DNA from: Leptolyngbya ohadii IS1
Lineage (GTDB): Bacteria; Cyanobacteriota; Cyanobacteriia; Elainellales; Elainellaceae
DNA: 64,000 bases
NCBI RefSeq assembly: GCF_002215035.1
Contig: NZ_NKFP01000006.1
Span: forward strand, 1,562,530-1,626,529
Direction: 5' to 3'
The position numbers and the translations under genes were made by a program. This document shows, one piece after another, positions 24,240-33,152 of this stretch; position 1 is the first letter of the stretch; every line of letters starts with the position of its first letter. The notes below the pieces were generated by a model. That model ran no database searches. It was not told the DNA's origin and saw nothing but the letters and a program-made list of their open reading frames with translations.

Positions 24240-25207
24240 AGGATTTAGCACCTTTTCACCAGAATCAATCAGATCCTATTACTGCACTCAAGGCATTGAC
24301 GATCCCACATCCTTTTTTTCGGGAGGCATTCAGAGGGGCAGTACGCTGTCTTCAATCAGGTACACCAGCTTTAATAATTGGATACTGTAGCGGTTTAACT
24401 ACCCTAGCGAAGACGCTGGAGAGCCATCACCCGAACTCTCTAGCTATCCAAGTTCCTTTCTGTCTTCCAACAGAACGTAAGTGGAGAGAGCTTTTCCTAC
24501 ATGGTTTAGACACTTTGAGGCAATCAACAGGAGAATCACAGGGCGTCGTTAAATCCGCCTCGCTTTCAGAGTTACATAATCGATTTTTGTTGAGCCTGGT
24601 ACAGCATCAAAAGAGTTCAGTAATTCTCGATGATGCTTCTAATCTGCTTTGTGCTTCTAGTCCTCGTAGATTTTCTGAAGACTTGAATTACCTCAAATTT
24701 CTGCTTCACTCAAGAACCAATTATTTGCTGAGTGGCAACTGCGAACTACTAAAAATTCTTGATTTTGGTCCAATCTTTCAGCAACTCAATGTAATCCATT
24801 TACCTCCTCGTTACCGAGGTCCTGAGGGACTAAAAGTATTTCAAGTGTTTCTTGAAATACTCAAGCCGTCTTTATTAATAGAAGAACCACCAGCTTTAGG
24901 AGACGTAGAGTTTTTCTTTGAAGGTAGCCTTGCGAACATTCCCTTGCTTAAAAACTGGTTTATTCGAGCCTTATCTGTCGCCATACAAGAAAGAGCTTGT
25001 TCTGTACAAAAAAGGCACTTTGAAGTAACTGTTCTATCAGTTGCAAGACGCCGAAAAATTCTGGATTCAATTCTACAACATGAGAGCTTTGTGGCTGCTT
25101 TAAGCGATAGCGAATTGCCCGAATTAACAGGAAAAGTTATGTGGAGAAAATGTCAGCATTCACAAGTTGAACAAAGGGCAAGCAAGGCTCCTCGAAGTAA
25201 AGCCTGA
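24236..25207 (+). CDS. TnsC/TniB-like ATPase with degenerate Walker A
   Basis: 323 aa. The order of elements follows AAA+ transposition ATPases: PHPFFREAFRGAVRCL, then LIIGYCSGLTTLAKTL in the Walker A place, then RKWRELFLHGLDTL, then SSVILDDASNLLC as Walker B, a sensor-like NYLLSGNCELLKIL, and a helical C-terminus. The Walker A Lys is missing (GYCSGLTT instead of G-x-x-x-x-G-K-T), so ATP hydrolysis is doubtful. I chose the ATG at 24236 because AAAGGAGAAAA precedes it and MKDLAPFHQNQ resembles TnsC-like beginnings. It sits upstream of tnsAB on the same strand, next to an intact TnsC at 28072, so it may be a regulatory paralog. Confidence 0.65.
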   Translation: MKDLAPFHQNQSDPITALKALTIPHPFFREAFRGAVRCLQSGTPALIIGYCSGLTTLAKTLESHHPNSLAIQVPFCLPTERKWRELFLHGLDTLRQSTGESQGVVKSASLSELHNRFLLSLVQHQKSSVILDDASNLLCASSPRRFSEDLNYLKFLLHSRTNYLLSGNCELLKILDFGPIFQQLNVIHLPPRYRGPEGLKVFQVFLEILKPSLLIEEPPALGDVEFFFEGSLANIPLLKNWFIRALSVAIQERACSVQKRHFEVTVLSVARRRKILDSILQHESFVAALSDSELPELTGKVMWRKCQHSQVEQRASKAPRSKA

Positions 25208-25338
25208 AGAGCTTGATATTGCGCTTGTAATTGCTGTATTTGATCCGATTACTTGCTCGATATGAAAATTTCAGCAGACTCGGTAATGTGAATAAATTTG
25301 AATGAACGTAGGTAGACCCCATACTGTGGAATAGAAAA

Positions 25339-27591
25339 ATGCCCTCAAAAAAGCTTTCAGATAAAGAAGTTGATGCATTGTGCGATCGCCTTGGTCTCCT
25401 AAATCAAGGAAGAGAACTGCTGAAGAAAATCCGCTCTGGCAAACCAGTACGAAAAGAAAGTAGCGGAGTCGGCAATACTCCTGGCTTCTACTCCAGCCGC
25501 AAAATGAACGAGACGATTGGATTTGAATCTGGCACCGTTGAAGCTGCTGGAATAGAGCAGTTTTATGAGTATAACGATGATGTTTTTGAATTCTACAACC
25601 AACCGTACACGTTCACGCTCAAATATAAATCGAAAAGTGGAAGACCTGTTACACCAGGGTACACTCCTGACTTCTGCGTTGTCCGCCGTGATTCTGTGGG
25701 TTTTGAGGAATGGAAACCAGAACAGAAGTTGTTGCAACTAGCCGAGGAACAGCCAACCCGTTATTACAAGGACGAGGAGGGGCAATGGCGAAGTCCGCCA
25801 GTCGAGGATGTGATAGAGCAATACGGGTTGTATTATCGTATCCGCTCAGATGCAGAGATCAATTGGGTGAAAGTCAGAAACATTAAATGTCTTCGAGCCT
25901 ACTGGGATCACAAGCATTCCGTTCGTGAAGAGATCGCTGACAGCATTTGCGAAATTGTTGCGGCTCATCCTGAGGGGATCTCCTTAACTCAACTACGTCA
26001 AGAAGCTAGCGAAGCAACAATCGATGATATCTTTGCACTTCTTGCTGAGAAGGTGATTTGGTTCGACGATAATTCTGTCGATTTGATAGATGATCAGAAA
26101 CGAGTACAGATTTTCAGCAGTCAGCAGGTAGCAGAAGCTCTTGTCCTAATTCAGCAAACGCAAACTTCCTCACTTGCTGATACTCTGCAAATTACAGATA
26201 TCGTCGAAGGGCTAAACTTCTACTGGGGAGGGAAGTTACTAACGATCGTTCATATTGGAGAAGGTTTACTATTTGTTCGTGGGGACGGCGATCTAATTCG
26301 TTTAAGTTATGCAGAATTTCAGTCCCTGGTTAAGCAGGGGGACATCGCCTACCCTAAAAAGCAGACAACAGAAGTCTTCTCGGAGGAAGTTCGAGATATA
26401 TTACTGCAAGCAAGCCCGGCAGACTATGCCGAGGCGAATCTCCGATATTGGATTATTGCTCCTGAACTTCATGGACAACCTCCCAATGAGGATGTACCCG
26501 ATCGCACCCGTCGAGCATACAAAGCTAACTATCGGGCTGCTGAGGCAAAATACGGGCTTGGATTTCTTGGGCTATTACCTAAAAACAACCCAAGAAATCA
26601 CTTTCCACGGTATTCTCAAGAAGTTTGGGACTTTGTTGACCACATTATCAAAACAGAATACGAATCGGGCACTCAGCCAACTAGGCTCGCTGCATATGGT
26701 GTACTAAAAGCAAAGTGGGAAGAGGAAAAGCAAATTGGTGAACCTCCAACCTACCAAAGCTTCTGCAAAAGAATCCACAGCCGCCCTCTAGAGCAGCAAG
26801 TTCATGCACGCCAGGGTAAGCGTGCTGCCTATCAAGTATCTGCCTTCTACTGGGAACTTGAATACAAAACACCTAGACACGGCAGTCGCCCATTCGAGAT
26901 TTGTCATATCGATCATACCCAAGAAGATATTGAAGTATTTTGTCCTCGAACTGGTAAAAGTCTTGGACGACCGTGGACGACAGTGCTAATTGATGCATAT
27001 AGCAGGCGTATTCTTGCTGTCTATATGAGCTTCGATCCACCAAGTTATCGAAGCTGCATGATGGTGCTGAGAATTTGCGTACAACGCTTTAATCGCTTCC
27101 CAGAGATGATTGTTGTTGACAATGGGAAGGAATTTAGAAGCGTTTACTTTGATACTCTACTCGCCGCTTTCGGATGCCACAAGAAACACCGTCCACCAGG
27201 TCAACCTCGATTTGGTTCAATTATTGAGCGTTTCTTCGGGACGAGTCATACTCAATTCTTCTACAACTTGAGAGGCAACACTCAGATTACTAAGTTTGTT
27301 CGCATAATGACTAAATCACATGACCCTAAGCTTGAAGGATGCTGGGTTTTGGGCGAGCTTTATGAGCACTATGCTTTTGGATACTGTTACGGGTTCTATG
27401 ATGAAAGAACTCATCCTGCACTAGGTCAAAGTCCCAAAGAGGCTTTTGATAGTGCAATTTTAAATACTGGTAGTCGCCCACAACAATCTATTGAGTATAA
27501 CGAGGCATTTCTCATCTTAACACTCCCATCCACCCGCAAGGGAACAGCAAAAGTACAGGGTGGTCGAGGAGCCAAAATTAATGGCTTTTAA
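25339..27591 (+). CDS. tnsAB: TnsA-TnsB fusion transposase (main part; C-terminal domain continues in +1 frame)
   Basis: 750 aa. The N-terminal 130 residues are a TnsA-type endonuclease: FESGTVE with E63, GYTPDF with D111, and FEEWKP with E124-x-K126. The following region to about 500 is helical, DNA-binding and TnsB-like. The DDE integrase core has D525 (ICHIDHT), D594 (VVDNGKEF) and E630 (GSIIERFFG), all intact. It ends after KVQGGRGAKINGF, in the middle of the Mu-type beta-barrel. The rest of that barrel is in the next reading frame. TnsA cleaves the 5' ends and TnsB cuts and joins the 3' ends, giving cut-and-paste transposition. Fused TnsAB is known from some Tn7-like and I-B CAST elements. 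No cas gene is seen here. Confidence 0.9.
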   Translation: MPSKKLSDKEVDALCDRLGLLNQGRELLKKIRSGKPVRKESSGVGNTPGFYSSRKMNETIGFESGTVEAAGIEQFYEYNDDVFEFYNQPYTFTLKYKSKSGRPVTPGYTPDFCVVRRDSVGFEEWKPEQKLLQLAEEQPTRYYKDEEGQWRSPPVEDVIEQYGLYYRIRSDAEINWVKVRNIKCLRAYWDHKHSVREEIADSICEIVAAHPEGISLTQLRQEASEATIDDIFALLAEKVIWFDDNSVDLIDDQKRVQIFSSQQVAEALVLIQQTQTSSLADTLQITDIVEGLNFYWGGKLLTIVHIGEGLLFVRGDGDLIRLSYAEFQSLVKQGDIAYPKKQTTEVFSEEVRDILLQASPADYAEANLRYWIIAPELHGQPPNEDVPDRTRRAYKANYRAAEAKYGLGFLGLLPKNNPRNHFPRYSQEVWDFVDHIIKTEYESGTQPTRLAAYGVLKAKWEEEKQIGEPPTYQSFCKRIHSRPLEQQVHARQGKRAAYQVSAFYWELEYKTPRHGSRPFEICHIDHTQEDIEVFCPRTGKSLGRPWTTVLIDAYSRRILAVYMSFDPPSYRSCMMVLRICVQRFNRFPEMIVVDNGKEFRSVYFDTLLAAFGCHKKHRPPGQPRFGSIIERFFGTSHTQFFYNLRGNTQITKFVRIMTKSHDPKLEGCWVLGELYEHYAFGYCYGFYDERTHPALGQSPKEAFDSAILNTGSRPQQSIEYNEAFLILTLPSTRKGTAKVQGGRGAKINGF

Positions 27592-28084
27592 CAGTGCCAA
27601 AGATGGTTCCTTCAACCATCAAGGAGTTGAAGGTACTCAAGTACCAGTACGCTACAACCCATTCGATTTAGGCGAGGCATTTGCTTTTGTTTTGAAGAAG
27701 TGGGTTCGATGTATCTCGGAACATTATGCTGCCCTGAGAGGACGCACAGAGCGGGAACTACAAGTCTATGCTACAGAGAAGCGTCAGGAGAAACGCAAGT
27801 ACGGGCAAGAATTACCAGAAATAGCTAAGACCAATGCAATTCGCTTTCTTTCTTCCGATCAACCTACCGAGAAACAAGCACTACAACGTCAGAGAGATTT
27901 ATCCTCAGGAGACGTAATGCAACTGATTAACGGTCAGTACTCTCCACCAACTTCGATACCGCTTGAGACAACACAGGTGGAAAACGACGATGAGGATTTG
28001 AATGATCTAGTGGATGAGGAGTTTGAGGAAACGAAGCTTGAAGACATTGAACCTTACGAGAATGACGACCTATGGCAGTTGTAG
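27581..28084 (+). CDS. C-terminal domain of TnsB, in +1 frame relative to tnsAB
   Basis: 167 codons from the ATG at 27581, with the frame open from before it. It contains the usual end of TnsB: VEGTQVPVRYNPFDLGEAFAFVLKKWVRCISEHYAALRGRTEREL, a basic helix, and an acidic tail that normally contacts TnsC. The tnsAB stop TAA (27589-27591) lies 8 nt into it. With a +1 slip at TTT-TAA-C the joint protein reads KINGFNSAKDGSF and keeps the normal distance to VEGT. Either ribosomal frameshifting or re-initiation at this ATG could supply the domain; a plain 1-nt mutation is also possible. It overlaps tnsC by 13 bp. Confidence 0.85.
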   Translation: MAFNSAKDGSFNHQGVEGTQVPVRYNPFDLGEAFAFVLKKWVRCISEHYAALRGRTERELQVYATEKRQEKRKYGQELPEIAKTNAIRFLSSDQPTEKQALQRQRDLSSGDVMQLINGQYSPPTSIPLETTQVENDDEDLNDLVDEEFEETKLEDIEPYENDDLWQL

Positions 28085-29259
28085 ATGAACGCCCATTTTC
28101 TAGTGAGCTTTTGCTGAAGCCAAAGTCAGAGCTTATGAAATACTTTAAAGATACTTTCGTGCCCCACGAGAAGGCTAAAGCAGTACTCAAGTTGTTAATC
28201 AGTTCACTATGTGAACCCGCTGGCACATCTTTGTTCTTATTATTTGGATGTACTGGTTCTGGAAAATCGATGTTGCTCAAGCAACTCCACAAACAGATCA
28301 ACGAATTGTTTAAACACGAGTTAATTAATGACCCAGGAAAAATTGTTTCTGCGAACATGGAAGTTCCCGAACAGCCAGGTCGATTTAATTACAAGGACTA
28401 CTACTGGCGTGGGTTAGAGGCTTTACATGAAGTTCTGATTGAGTACAAAGTCTACTACCCAACTTTAGCATCGGAAGAAGATGCCGAGCTAATAGTTACA
28501 CCCTCGGAAAGGAATGCTGCTGGTTACCGACGAGCACTAGAGAATACTCTAAAGAACAGGAAGTTGGTCTTCTTCAGCTTAGATGAAGCTCAACACGCTC
28601 TGATGGCAGCGAATTCAGGGCAGATGCTACGTCAATTTAACTGGATTAAGTCGATGGCTAACATTAGCAAGACAACACATCTCCTATGTGGTACTTATGA
28701 ACTTTTGAATTGCCGCACTTGGAATGGTCAAACGGGAAGACGAAGTGAGGATATCCATCTCGAACGCTACCATGCTGATGTAAAGGAGGATTATGCTGAA
28801 ATCGTTCGAGTTATTAAAACTCTTCTCCGGCGCATGCCTGTGCAGAACGAGCCAGACACCTCAAAATTTGCGCGCAAATATGACTACATTATTGAATACT
28901 GCATCGGCTGCGTAGGGGTGCTCAAAGACTGGTTTCACAGGGCGTTAAGACGTGCTTTGGACGATGGTGCAACAACTCTCCTATTGAAACATTTGAAGCA
29001 GACAGAACTTTCTCCTGTCCGACGCAAGCAGATTCGTGATGAGGCTGAGAGGGGTGAACAGATTCTCAGAGATGAAGTATCAGGTAGTCCAGCAGCGACG
29101 AATCTTACTGCCACACAAAGCAGAAACTCATCCAACAAAGGTAGAAAGGACAGTACTCGTCCTGGTGAGCGTCTTCCTAACCGGGATACCGTAGGAACAG
29201 ACCAATTTGCTGCTGAAGCGATGGATGAAAAGGGTTCGAGCCGAGAGGAGCAGGAATGA
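28072..29259 (+). CDS. tnsC: TnsC transposition ATPase
   Basis: 395 aa. AAA+ ATPase: Walker A LFGCTGSGKSMLLKQL at about 60-75, Walker B LVFFSLDEAQHAL, sensor-1-like HLLCGTYELLNC, and a C-terminal arginine-rich region with a long polar tail. TnsC links target-site selection by TniQ/TnsD to the TnsAB transposase and gives target immunity. Its ATG lies inside the end of the TnsB C-terminal frame, and its TGA overlaps the tniQ start as ATGA, so the whole set is one translationally coupled operon. Confidence 0.9.
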   Translation: MAVVDERPFSSELLLKPKSELMKYFKDTFVPHEKAKAVLKLLISSLCEPAGTSLFLLFGCTGSGKSMLLKQLHKQINELFKHELINDPGKIVSANMEVPEQPGRFNYKDYYWRGLEALHEVLIEYKVYYPTLASEEDAELIVTPSERNAAGYRRALENTLKNRKLVFFSLDEAQHALMAANSGQMLRQFNWIKSMANISKTTHLLCGTYELLNCRTWNGQTGRRSEDIHLERYHADVKEDYAEIVRVIKTLLRRMPVQNEPDTSKFARKYDYIIEYCIGCVGVLKDWFHRALRRALDDGATTLLLKHLKQTELSPVRRKQIRDEAERGEQILRDEVSGSPAATNLTATQSRNSSNKGRKDSTRPGERLPNRDTVGTDQFAAEAMDEKGSSREEQE

Positions 29260-30974
29260 TGCTTAGTCCATCTACTGGTAGTGAGAATCTTGAGGATGAC
29301 TTATGGCATGATGAGCTTGCAACTATACCGCCTAGAAGCAGGCTGTTTCATCTAGAACCCGTAGGCGTTGGTACTCCTCTCGTAGAGAGCTTAACCTCCT
29401 ATTTCATCAGGTTAGCTGATGCTCATAGCGTGGCTCCTGTGAATCTCATCAGAGAAGTTTTACCCCTCTTCAAGGACGGGAAATTCCAGCACGTAACTTA
29501 CAAAGCTCCTACTGAAGTTTTTAATTTATCAACTTGGGCATTAAATGGAACTAGCTCAAGAGCTATTGAATTAGTCAATTCACTGCAAACCTTAACGGCA
29601 CGACAAGATTTGCGCGCCCTCACTTTACTGCCGTTAGCTGGAATACTGAACACGAGTAGAGATTGCTTATTTCATAAATACAGAAGGTGGTGCCCATTCT
29701 GCTACGAGGATTGGAGGGTTGCAAGCAAAACGATTTACGAGCCGTTACTCTGGTCAATTAAGCATACCGATGTATGCCTTAAGCATAAGAAGCAACTGCA
29801 AGATCGCTGTCCGCACTGCATGAAAGCGACGCAACCGCTAATGGGATATTCAAGACCCGGCTGTTGTGCAAAATGCCAAAACTGGTTAGGAATAGCTTTG
29901 GAGAGCCATAGCTGTGATGATGAAGTAGATACAAGCAATACACTTCTGTGGAGTTTATACGTTGCAGCAACCTTAGGAGAAGCTATTGCTAATGCTTCCT
30001 ATGAACCATCCCTTTTTTGCAGAAAAATTGTTGTTAGTGCAATTTCTACTTATATTGAGAACCTTTCTGAAGGTAATATGAGTCGTTTCTGTAGATTAGT
30101 TGACTTGCCAGACAGAGCACTCAGAGAAGCATTAACGGATGGAACCCCTCCAATGCTGCAAAAGCTATTAAAAATTTGTCATAAATTAAACATTGGACTT
30201 GTTGATTTCCTAACTGCAAAATCAGTCTCTACAAATAACCTTCTATCCTTTCAACCTGCCCCTAAGAAACTAGAAGAGCAATTGAAAAGATCCATTGGGA
30301 AACGAGTTGATAAAGAAGAGCTACAGTTAATTTTAGAAGCAGCAGTAGAAGAGAATCCACCTCCTCTGATAACTGAAGTTGTTAACCGTACTCACTACAT
30401 TGCGTCTACTGTTCGTAATTATTTTCCCGAACTATATGAATCAATTAAAAATCGTTCTGGTCAGTGGGTAGATAAGCCCAGAATTGAGAGAATAATAGCA
30501 GAGGCACTAGAAGAGAATCCACCACCGCCCCTGACGACAGTTGCTGAGCGGACTGGTTTTTGTGTCCAGACAGTACGCAAATATTTCTCGAAAGAATGTC
30601 ATAGAATCATAGAGCGAGTAAATCAATCAAGAGATGAAAGAATTCAGGCTGCACTTATAGCCGCAGCAGATGAGAATCCGCCACCAGCACTTGCAGAAGT
30701 TGCGCGAAGGCTAGGCTATAGTGGTAGTTCTTCATACATTCGTAGAGTTGCTCCAGATGCTTGCAAAATTATTATTGAGCATTACAATGCTCATCGTAAC
30801 CATCTTGCCAGATTAAGAATAGAGCATCACATTGCAGAAGTAAAAGAGGTTATTGAAAGGCTCTCGCTTTTAGGAAAACCTTTCACCAAGTACACCGTCA
30901 AGGTTAATCTCCAAAATCCACACATTATTCGCAAGAAGTATATTCAAGAGATGCTGCGTGATGTTTTGCAGTAG
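29256..30974 (+). CDS. tniQ: TniQ/TnsD-type target-selection protein with C-terminal HTH repeats
   Basis: 572 aa. The N-terminal TniQ domain has VGVGTPLVESLTSYFIRLADAHSV. A zinc-binding part follows: WCPFCYEDW, CLKHKKQL, RCPHCMKA and CCAKCQNW supply several C-x-x-C pairs. The C-terminal 230 residues contain three related units of about 60-65 residues with EENPPP (or DENPPP), then L-x-x-VA-x-R-x-G and VRKYFP-like helices, which look like tandem HTH DNA-binding modules. This length and tail fit a TnsD-like protein that reads a fixed attachment site, here possibly the nearby tRNA-Ala gene. It is coupled to tnsC by ATGA. Confidence 0.87.
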   Translation: MMLSPSTGSENLEDDLWHDELATIPPRSRLFHLEPVGVGTPLVESLTSYFIRLADAHSVAPVNLIREVLPLFKDGKFQHVTYKAPTEVFNLSTWALNGTSSRAIELVNSLQTLTARQDLRALTLLPLAGILNTSRDCLFHKYRRWCPFCYEDWRVASKTIYEPLLWSIKHTDVCLKHKKQLQDRCPHCMKATQPLMGYSRPGCCAKCQNWLGIALESHSCDDEVDTSNTLLWSLYVAATLGEAIANASYEPSLFCRKIVVSAISTYIENLSEGNMSRFCRLVDLPDRALREALTDGTPPMLQKLLKICHKLNIGLVDFLTAKSVSTNNLLSFQPAPKKLEEQLKRSIGKRVDKEELQLILEAAVEENPPPLITEVVNRTHYIASTVRNYFPELYESIKNRSGQWVDKPRIERIIAEALEENPPPPLTTVAERTGFCVQTVRKYFSKECHRIIERVNQSRDERIQAALIAAADENPPPALAEVARRLGYSGSSSYIRRVAPDACKIIIEHYNAHRNHLARLRIEHHIAEVKEVIERLSLLGKPFTKYTVKVNLQNPHIIRKKYIQEMLRDVLQ

Positions 30975-31092
30975 AAGCAAGAACCTCAAAGCAATTTCAA
31001 ATTTGTATTAGTCCCAAATTAAGTTTAGTACTTGTTGTCAGTAAGGCTTTGCAATCGAGACTAACCTCTATTTTTACAACTAATTTCTAAAC

Positions 31093-32451
31093 ATGGATGA
31101 ACTCTGGGAACCACCTGAAAGTCCTGTCCAGAGGTGCAGCATACTGCACTATTTGAATCTGGTTGGTATTAACACACCATACGTTGAAAGTTTAACAAGT
31201 CACATTAGCCGCCTAGCAGAAGCACATAGTCTATATCCAGGTGTGCTTATGGAAAGAGGAATCGCACCACTTATTGCAAAGCAGTACACAGGTGGCAATT
31301 TACATACAATATACAGTCACACTTGTGCCCTAAACGGCACGGGTGTGATGGCGTCCGATTTAGTTCAAGCTCTGAACAACTTAACTGGTCATCGTCAACT
31401 TCACCTATTAACGATGTTGCCTTGGGTAGAAGTGGTACCGCAGAGAGAATTACTATACTCTTCTAGATTCTGGTGTCCGCAATGTTATGAGGAGAATCGT
31501 ATTAGTGGTTTTGAAATTCATGAACCTTTACTGTGGACACTAAAGATAGTAAAAATTTGCCCAATTCATCAGCAGCTATTGTTTAACCTATGTCCTCACT
31601 GTGGACAAACAAACTATCTATTATCTTGGCGATCGAGAGTAGGATATTGTTCCAAGTGTCAAAAGTGGTTGGGAGCTTCACGGTCAGGTTCACTATATGA
31701 ATACAACAGCGTACCAGAAGTAGAAATGCAGCGATTAGTTTGGTCAGCGAATGCTGTCGGGGAATTGATTGCATCGGCTCCTAGTTTACCAACTCTGATC
31801 GCTAGGGAAAATGTGGCGAGGGGTCTAGGTAACTGCGTGGAATTCTTTGCAGACGGCAATATTGCCGAGTTTGCTCGATTAGTTCAGGCACCCAAAAACA
31901 CTGTATGGCTTTGGTGTAAAGGAAAAAACTTACCACAACTGGATACGCTTGTTGCCCTATGTTTCCGCTTGAAGATATCAGTTCTGGATCTGCTGATGAA
32001 CGAGAAGATCGAGACGCTGGAGAGCGTTATTCGACTATCACCCGGAAAGCCTATCTCCACGAGGCGTAGTCCTGATACTAGATTGGCTGACTTGGATCGG
32101 GTAGAATCTCACCTAGCAGCAGTATTGCTAGACCACAAGCTTCCACCTCCATCTCTTGAGGCAGCATCAAAGGCTTTGGGATTCCATCGGGAGACACTCT
32201 ATCGAAACTTTAAAGAGTTATGCCGTGCTATTTCTGCAAGGTATGACCAGTATGAGCAGATTCGTTATTTACGCTCTATCGAGGAATGTTGTGAGGAGGT
32301 AAGGCAGGTCGTCCATCGGCTTCATCGTGAAGGCACTTACCCTTCAGAAGCTCGCGTTTCGCAACACCTGACTAAGCCTGGTTATTTGAGAAACAAAAGA
32401 GTCCGCTCGGTTTTACAGGAAACCCGTCAGGGGCTTGGGCTAACGAAATAG
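31093..32451 (+). CDS. tniQ: Second TniQ-family protein
   Basis: 452 aa. The TniQ domain is clear: LVGINTPYVESLTSHISRLAEAHSLYPG, then WCPQCYEEN, CPIHQQLLFNLCPHCGQ and YCSKCQKW for zinc. Behind it sits an XRE-like piece (FARLVQAPKNTVWLWCKGKNLPQLDTLVALC) and one unit of the HTH repeat seen in the first TniQ (LPPPSLEAASKALGFHRETLYRNF). It starts 118 bp after the first tniQ, so the two proteins are paralogs of different length. In I-B CASTs two TniQ proteins serve two target pathways; here no Cascade gene is near. It may serve another fixed site or have lost its CRISPR partner. Confidence 0.87.
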   Translation: MDELWEPPESPVQRCSILHYLNLVGINTPYVESLTSHISRLAEAHSLYPGVLMERGIAPLIAKQYTGGNLHTIYSHTCALNGTGVMASDLVQALNNLTGHRQLHLLTMLPWVEVVPQRELLYSSRFWCPQCYEENRISGFEIHEPLLWTLKIVKICPIHQQLLFNLCPHCGQTNYLLSWRSRVGYCSKCQKWLGASRSGSLYEYNSVPEVEMQRLVWSANAVGELIASAPSLPTLIARENVARGLGNCVEFFADGNIAEFARLVQAPKNTVWLWCKGKNLPQLDTLVALCFRLKISVLDLLMNEKIETLESVIRLSPGKPISTRRSPDTRLADLDRVESHLAAVLLDHKLPPPSLEAASKALGFHRETLYRNFKELCRAISARYDQYEQIRYLRSIEECCEEVRQVVHRLHREGTYPSEARVSQHLTKPGYLRNKRVRSVLQETRQGLGLTK

Positions 32452-32565
32452 AGGCGTGGCGATCGAGATCTAGGCGCAGGCTTGGACTCGTGCTGATTGA
32501 TAATAAAGCATACGTCTGCCGTTCCACTGTTAAAGCAAATGCCTGCCAGGGCGGCAATCATATGG

Positions 32566-32597
32566 TTTAAGGCACACATTTAAGGTGCGAGTGTACA
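32566..32597. other. Candidate right end of the Tn7-like element
   Basis: Reading inward from the tRNA side on the minus strand, the sequence begins TGTACA at 32597, then CGCACCTTAAA and TGTGCCTTAAA, two similar 10-11 bp boxes spaced 13 bp apart. TGTACA termini and short repeated transposase boxes are normal at Tn7-like ends. The terminus would be 8 bp from the tRNA-Ala 3' end. I found no matching left end, so this is only a candidate. Confidence 0.25.
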
Positions 32598-32605
32598 AAA
32601 CCTAA

Positions 32606-32678
32606 TGGAGCTAAGCGGACTCGAACCGCTGACCTTCTCAATGCCATTGAGACGCGCTACCAACTGTGCTATAGCCCC
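32606..32678 (-). tRNA. tRNA-Ala (anticodon GGC)
   Basis: 73 nt including the discriminator A; CCA is not encoded. It folds as a full cloverleaf: acceptor GGGGCTA/TAGCTCC with the G3-U70 wobble pair that identifies tRNA-Ala, D arm GCAC...GCGC, anticodon stem TCTCA/TGAGA with loop ATGGCAT (anticodon GGC), and T arm AGCGG-TTCGAGT-CCGCT. The Tn7-like genes lie just downstream of its 3' end, so the tRNA is the likely insertion landmark. Confidence 0.95.
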
Positions 32679-33152
32679 TTACACACAGACTATCATGCCC
32701 TAAATTGGGTCAACCGTCAACTTCAGGTCGTCAAAGAATGAGGTTTTCCCAGACTTCTTGTCAGGAGAAATAAGTAATTATACTTATCTGAGAAGTCGAG
32801 GGAAGAGCGGATTTCCAGGCTGGTGCTTCCTCAAACGTGATCTTTGGGGGAAATCACCGTTGTCATCGCCGTTCTATGCTTTGGGCTTTGGGTGCTCGAC
32901 TGGGGACGAAGGATTCCTCTACAACTCAGACTTCAAGGTGTCGATCGCAATCGAGGTACCGGGCATCCAGGTAGGGGCTTTGGGATGCGGCAAATCCTGA
33001 GCGCGACTGTATTAACCTGGACTGTATTGACCCAGGAGGTCGAATAATTGACCCTACAATTGACCTCATAAATGGGGGAAGTTTGGCATATAGCTGGGCA
33101 GGCGACTGTCCGGGAATGATTACGGTTGTCCTGGAATCGTTTGGGATGAGCG
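32679..33152. other. Intergenic region without a supportable gene; contains a hairpin
   Basis: I see no convincing coding sequence here; short open frames have poor composition and no start signals. One perfect hairpin is present at 32770-32787 (ATAAGTA-ATTA-TACTTAT), flanked by ACTTCT and AGAAGT outside it, which could be a small regulatory stem or part of an old mobile end. Confidence 0.5.

Noticed and set aside
32758-33000. 80-codon open frame after the tRNA
   Set aside because: No Shine-Dalgarno site, no domain, and odd composition; treated as noncoding.
22000-33000. CRISPR array or cas genes belonging to a CAST
   Set aside because: No regularly spaced repeats and no Cas-like protein are visible.
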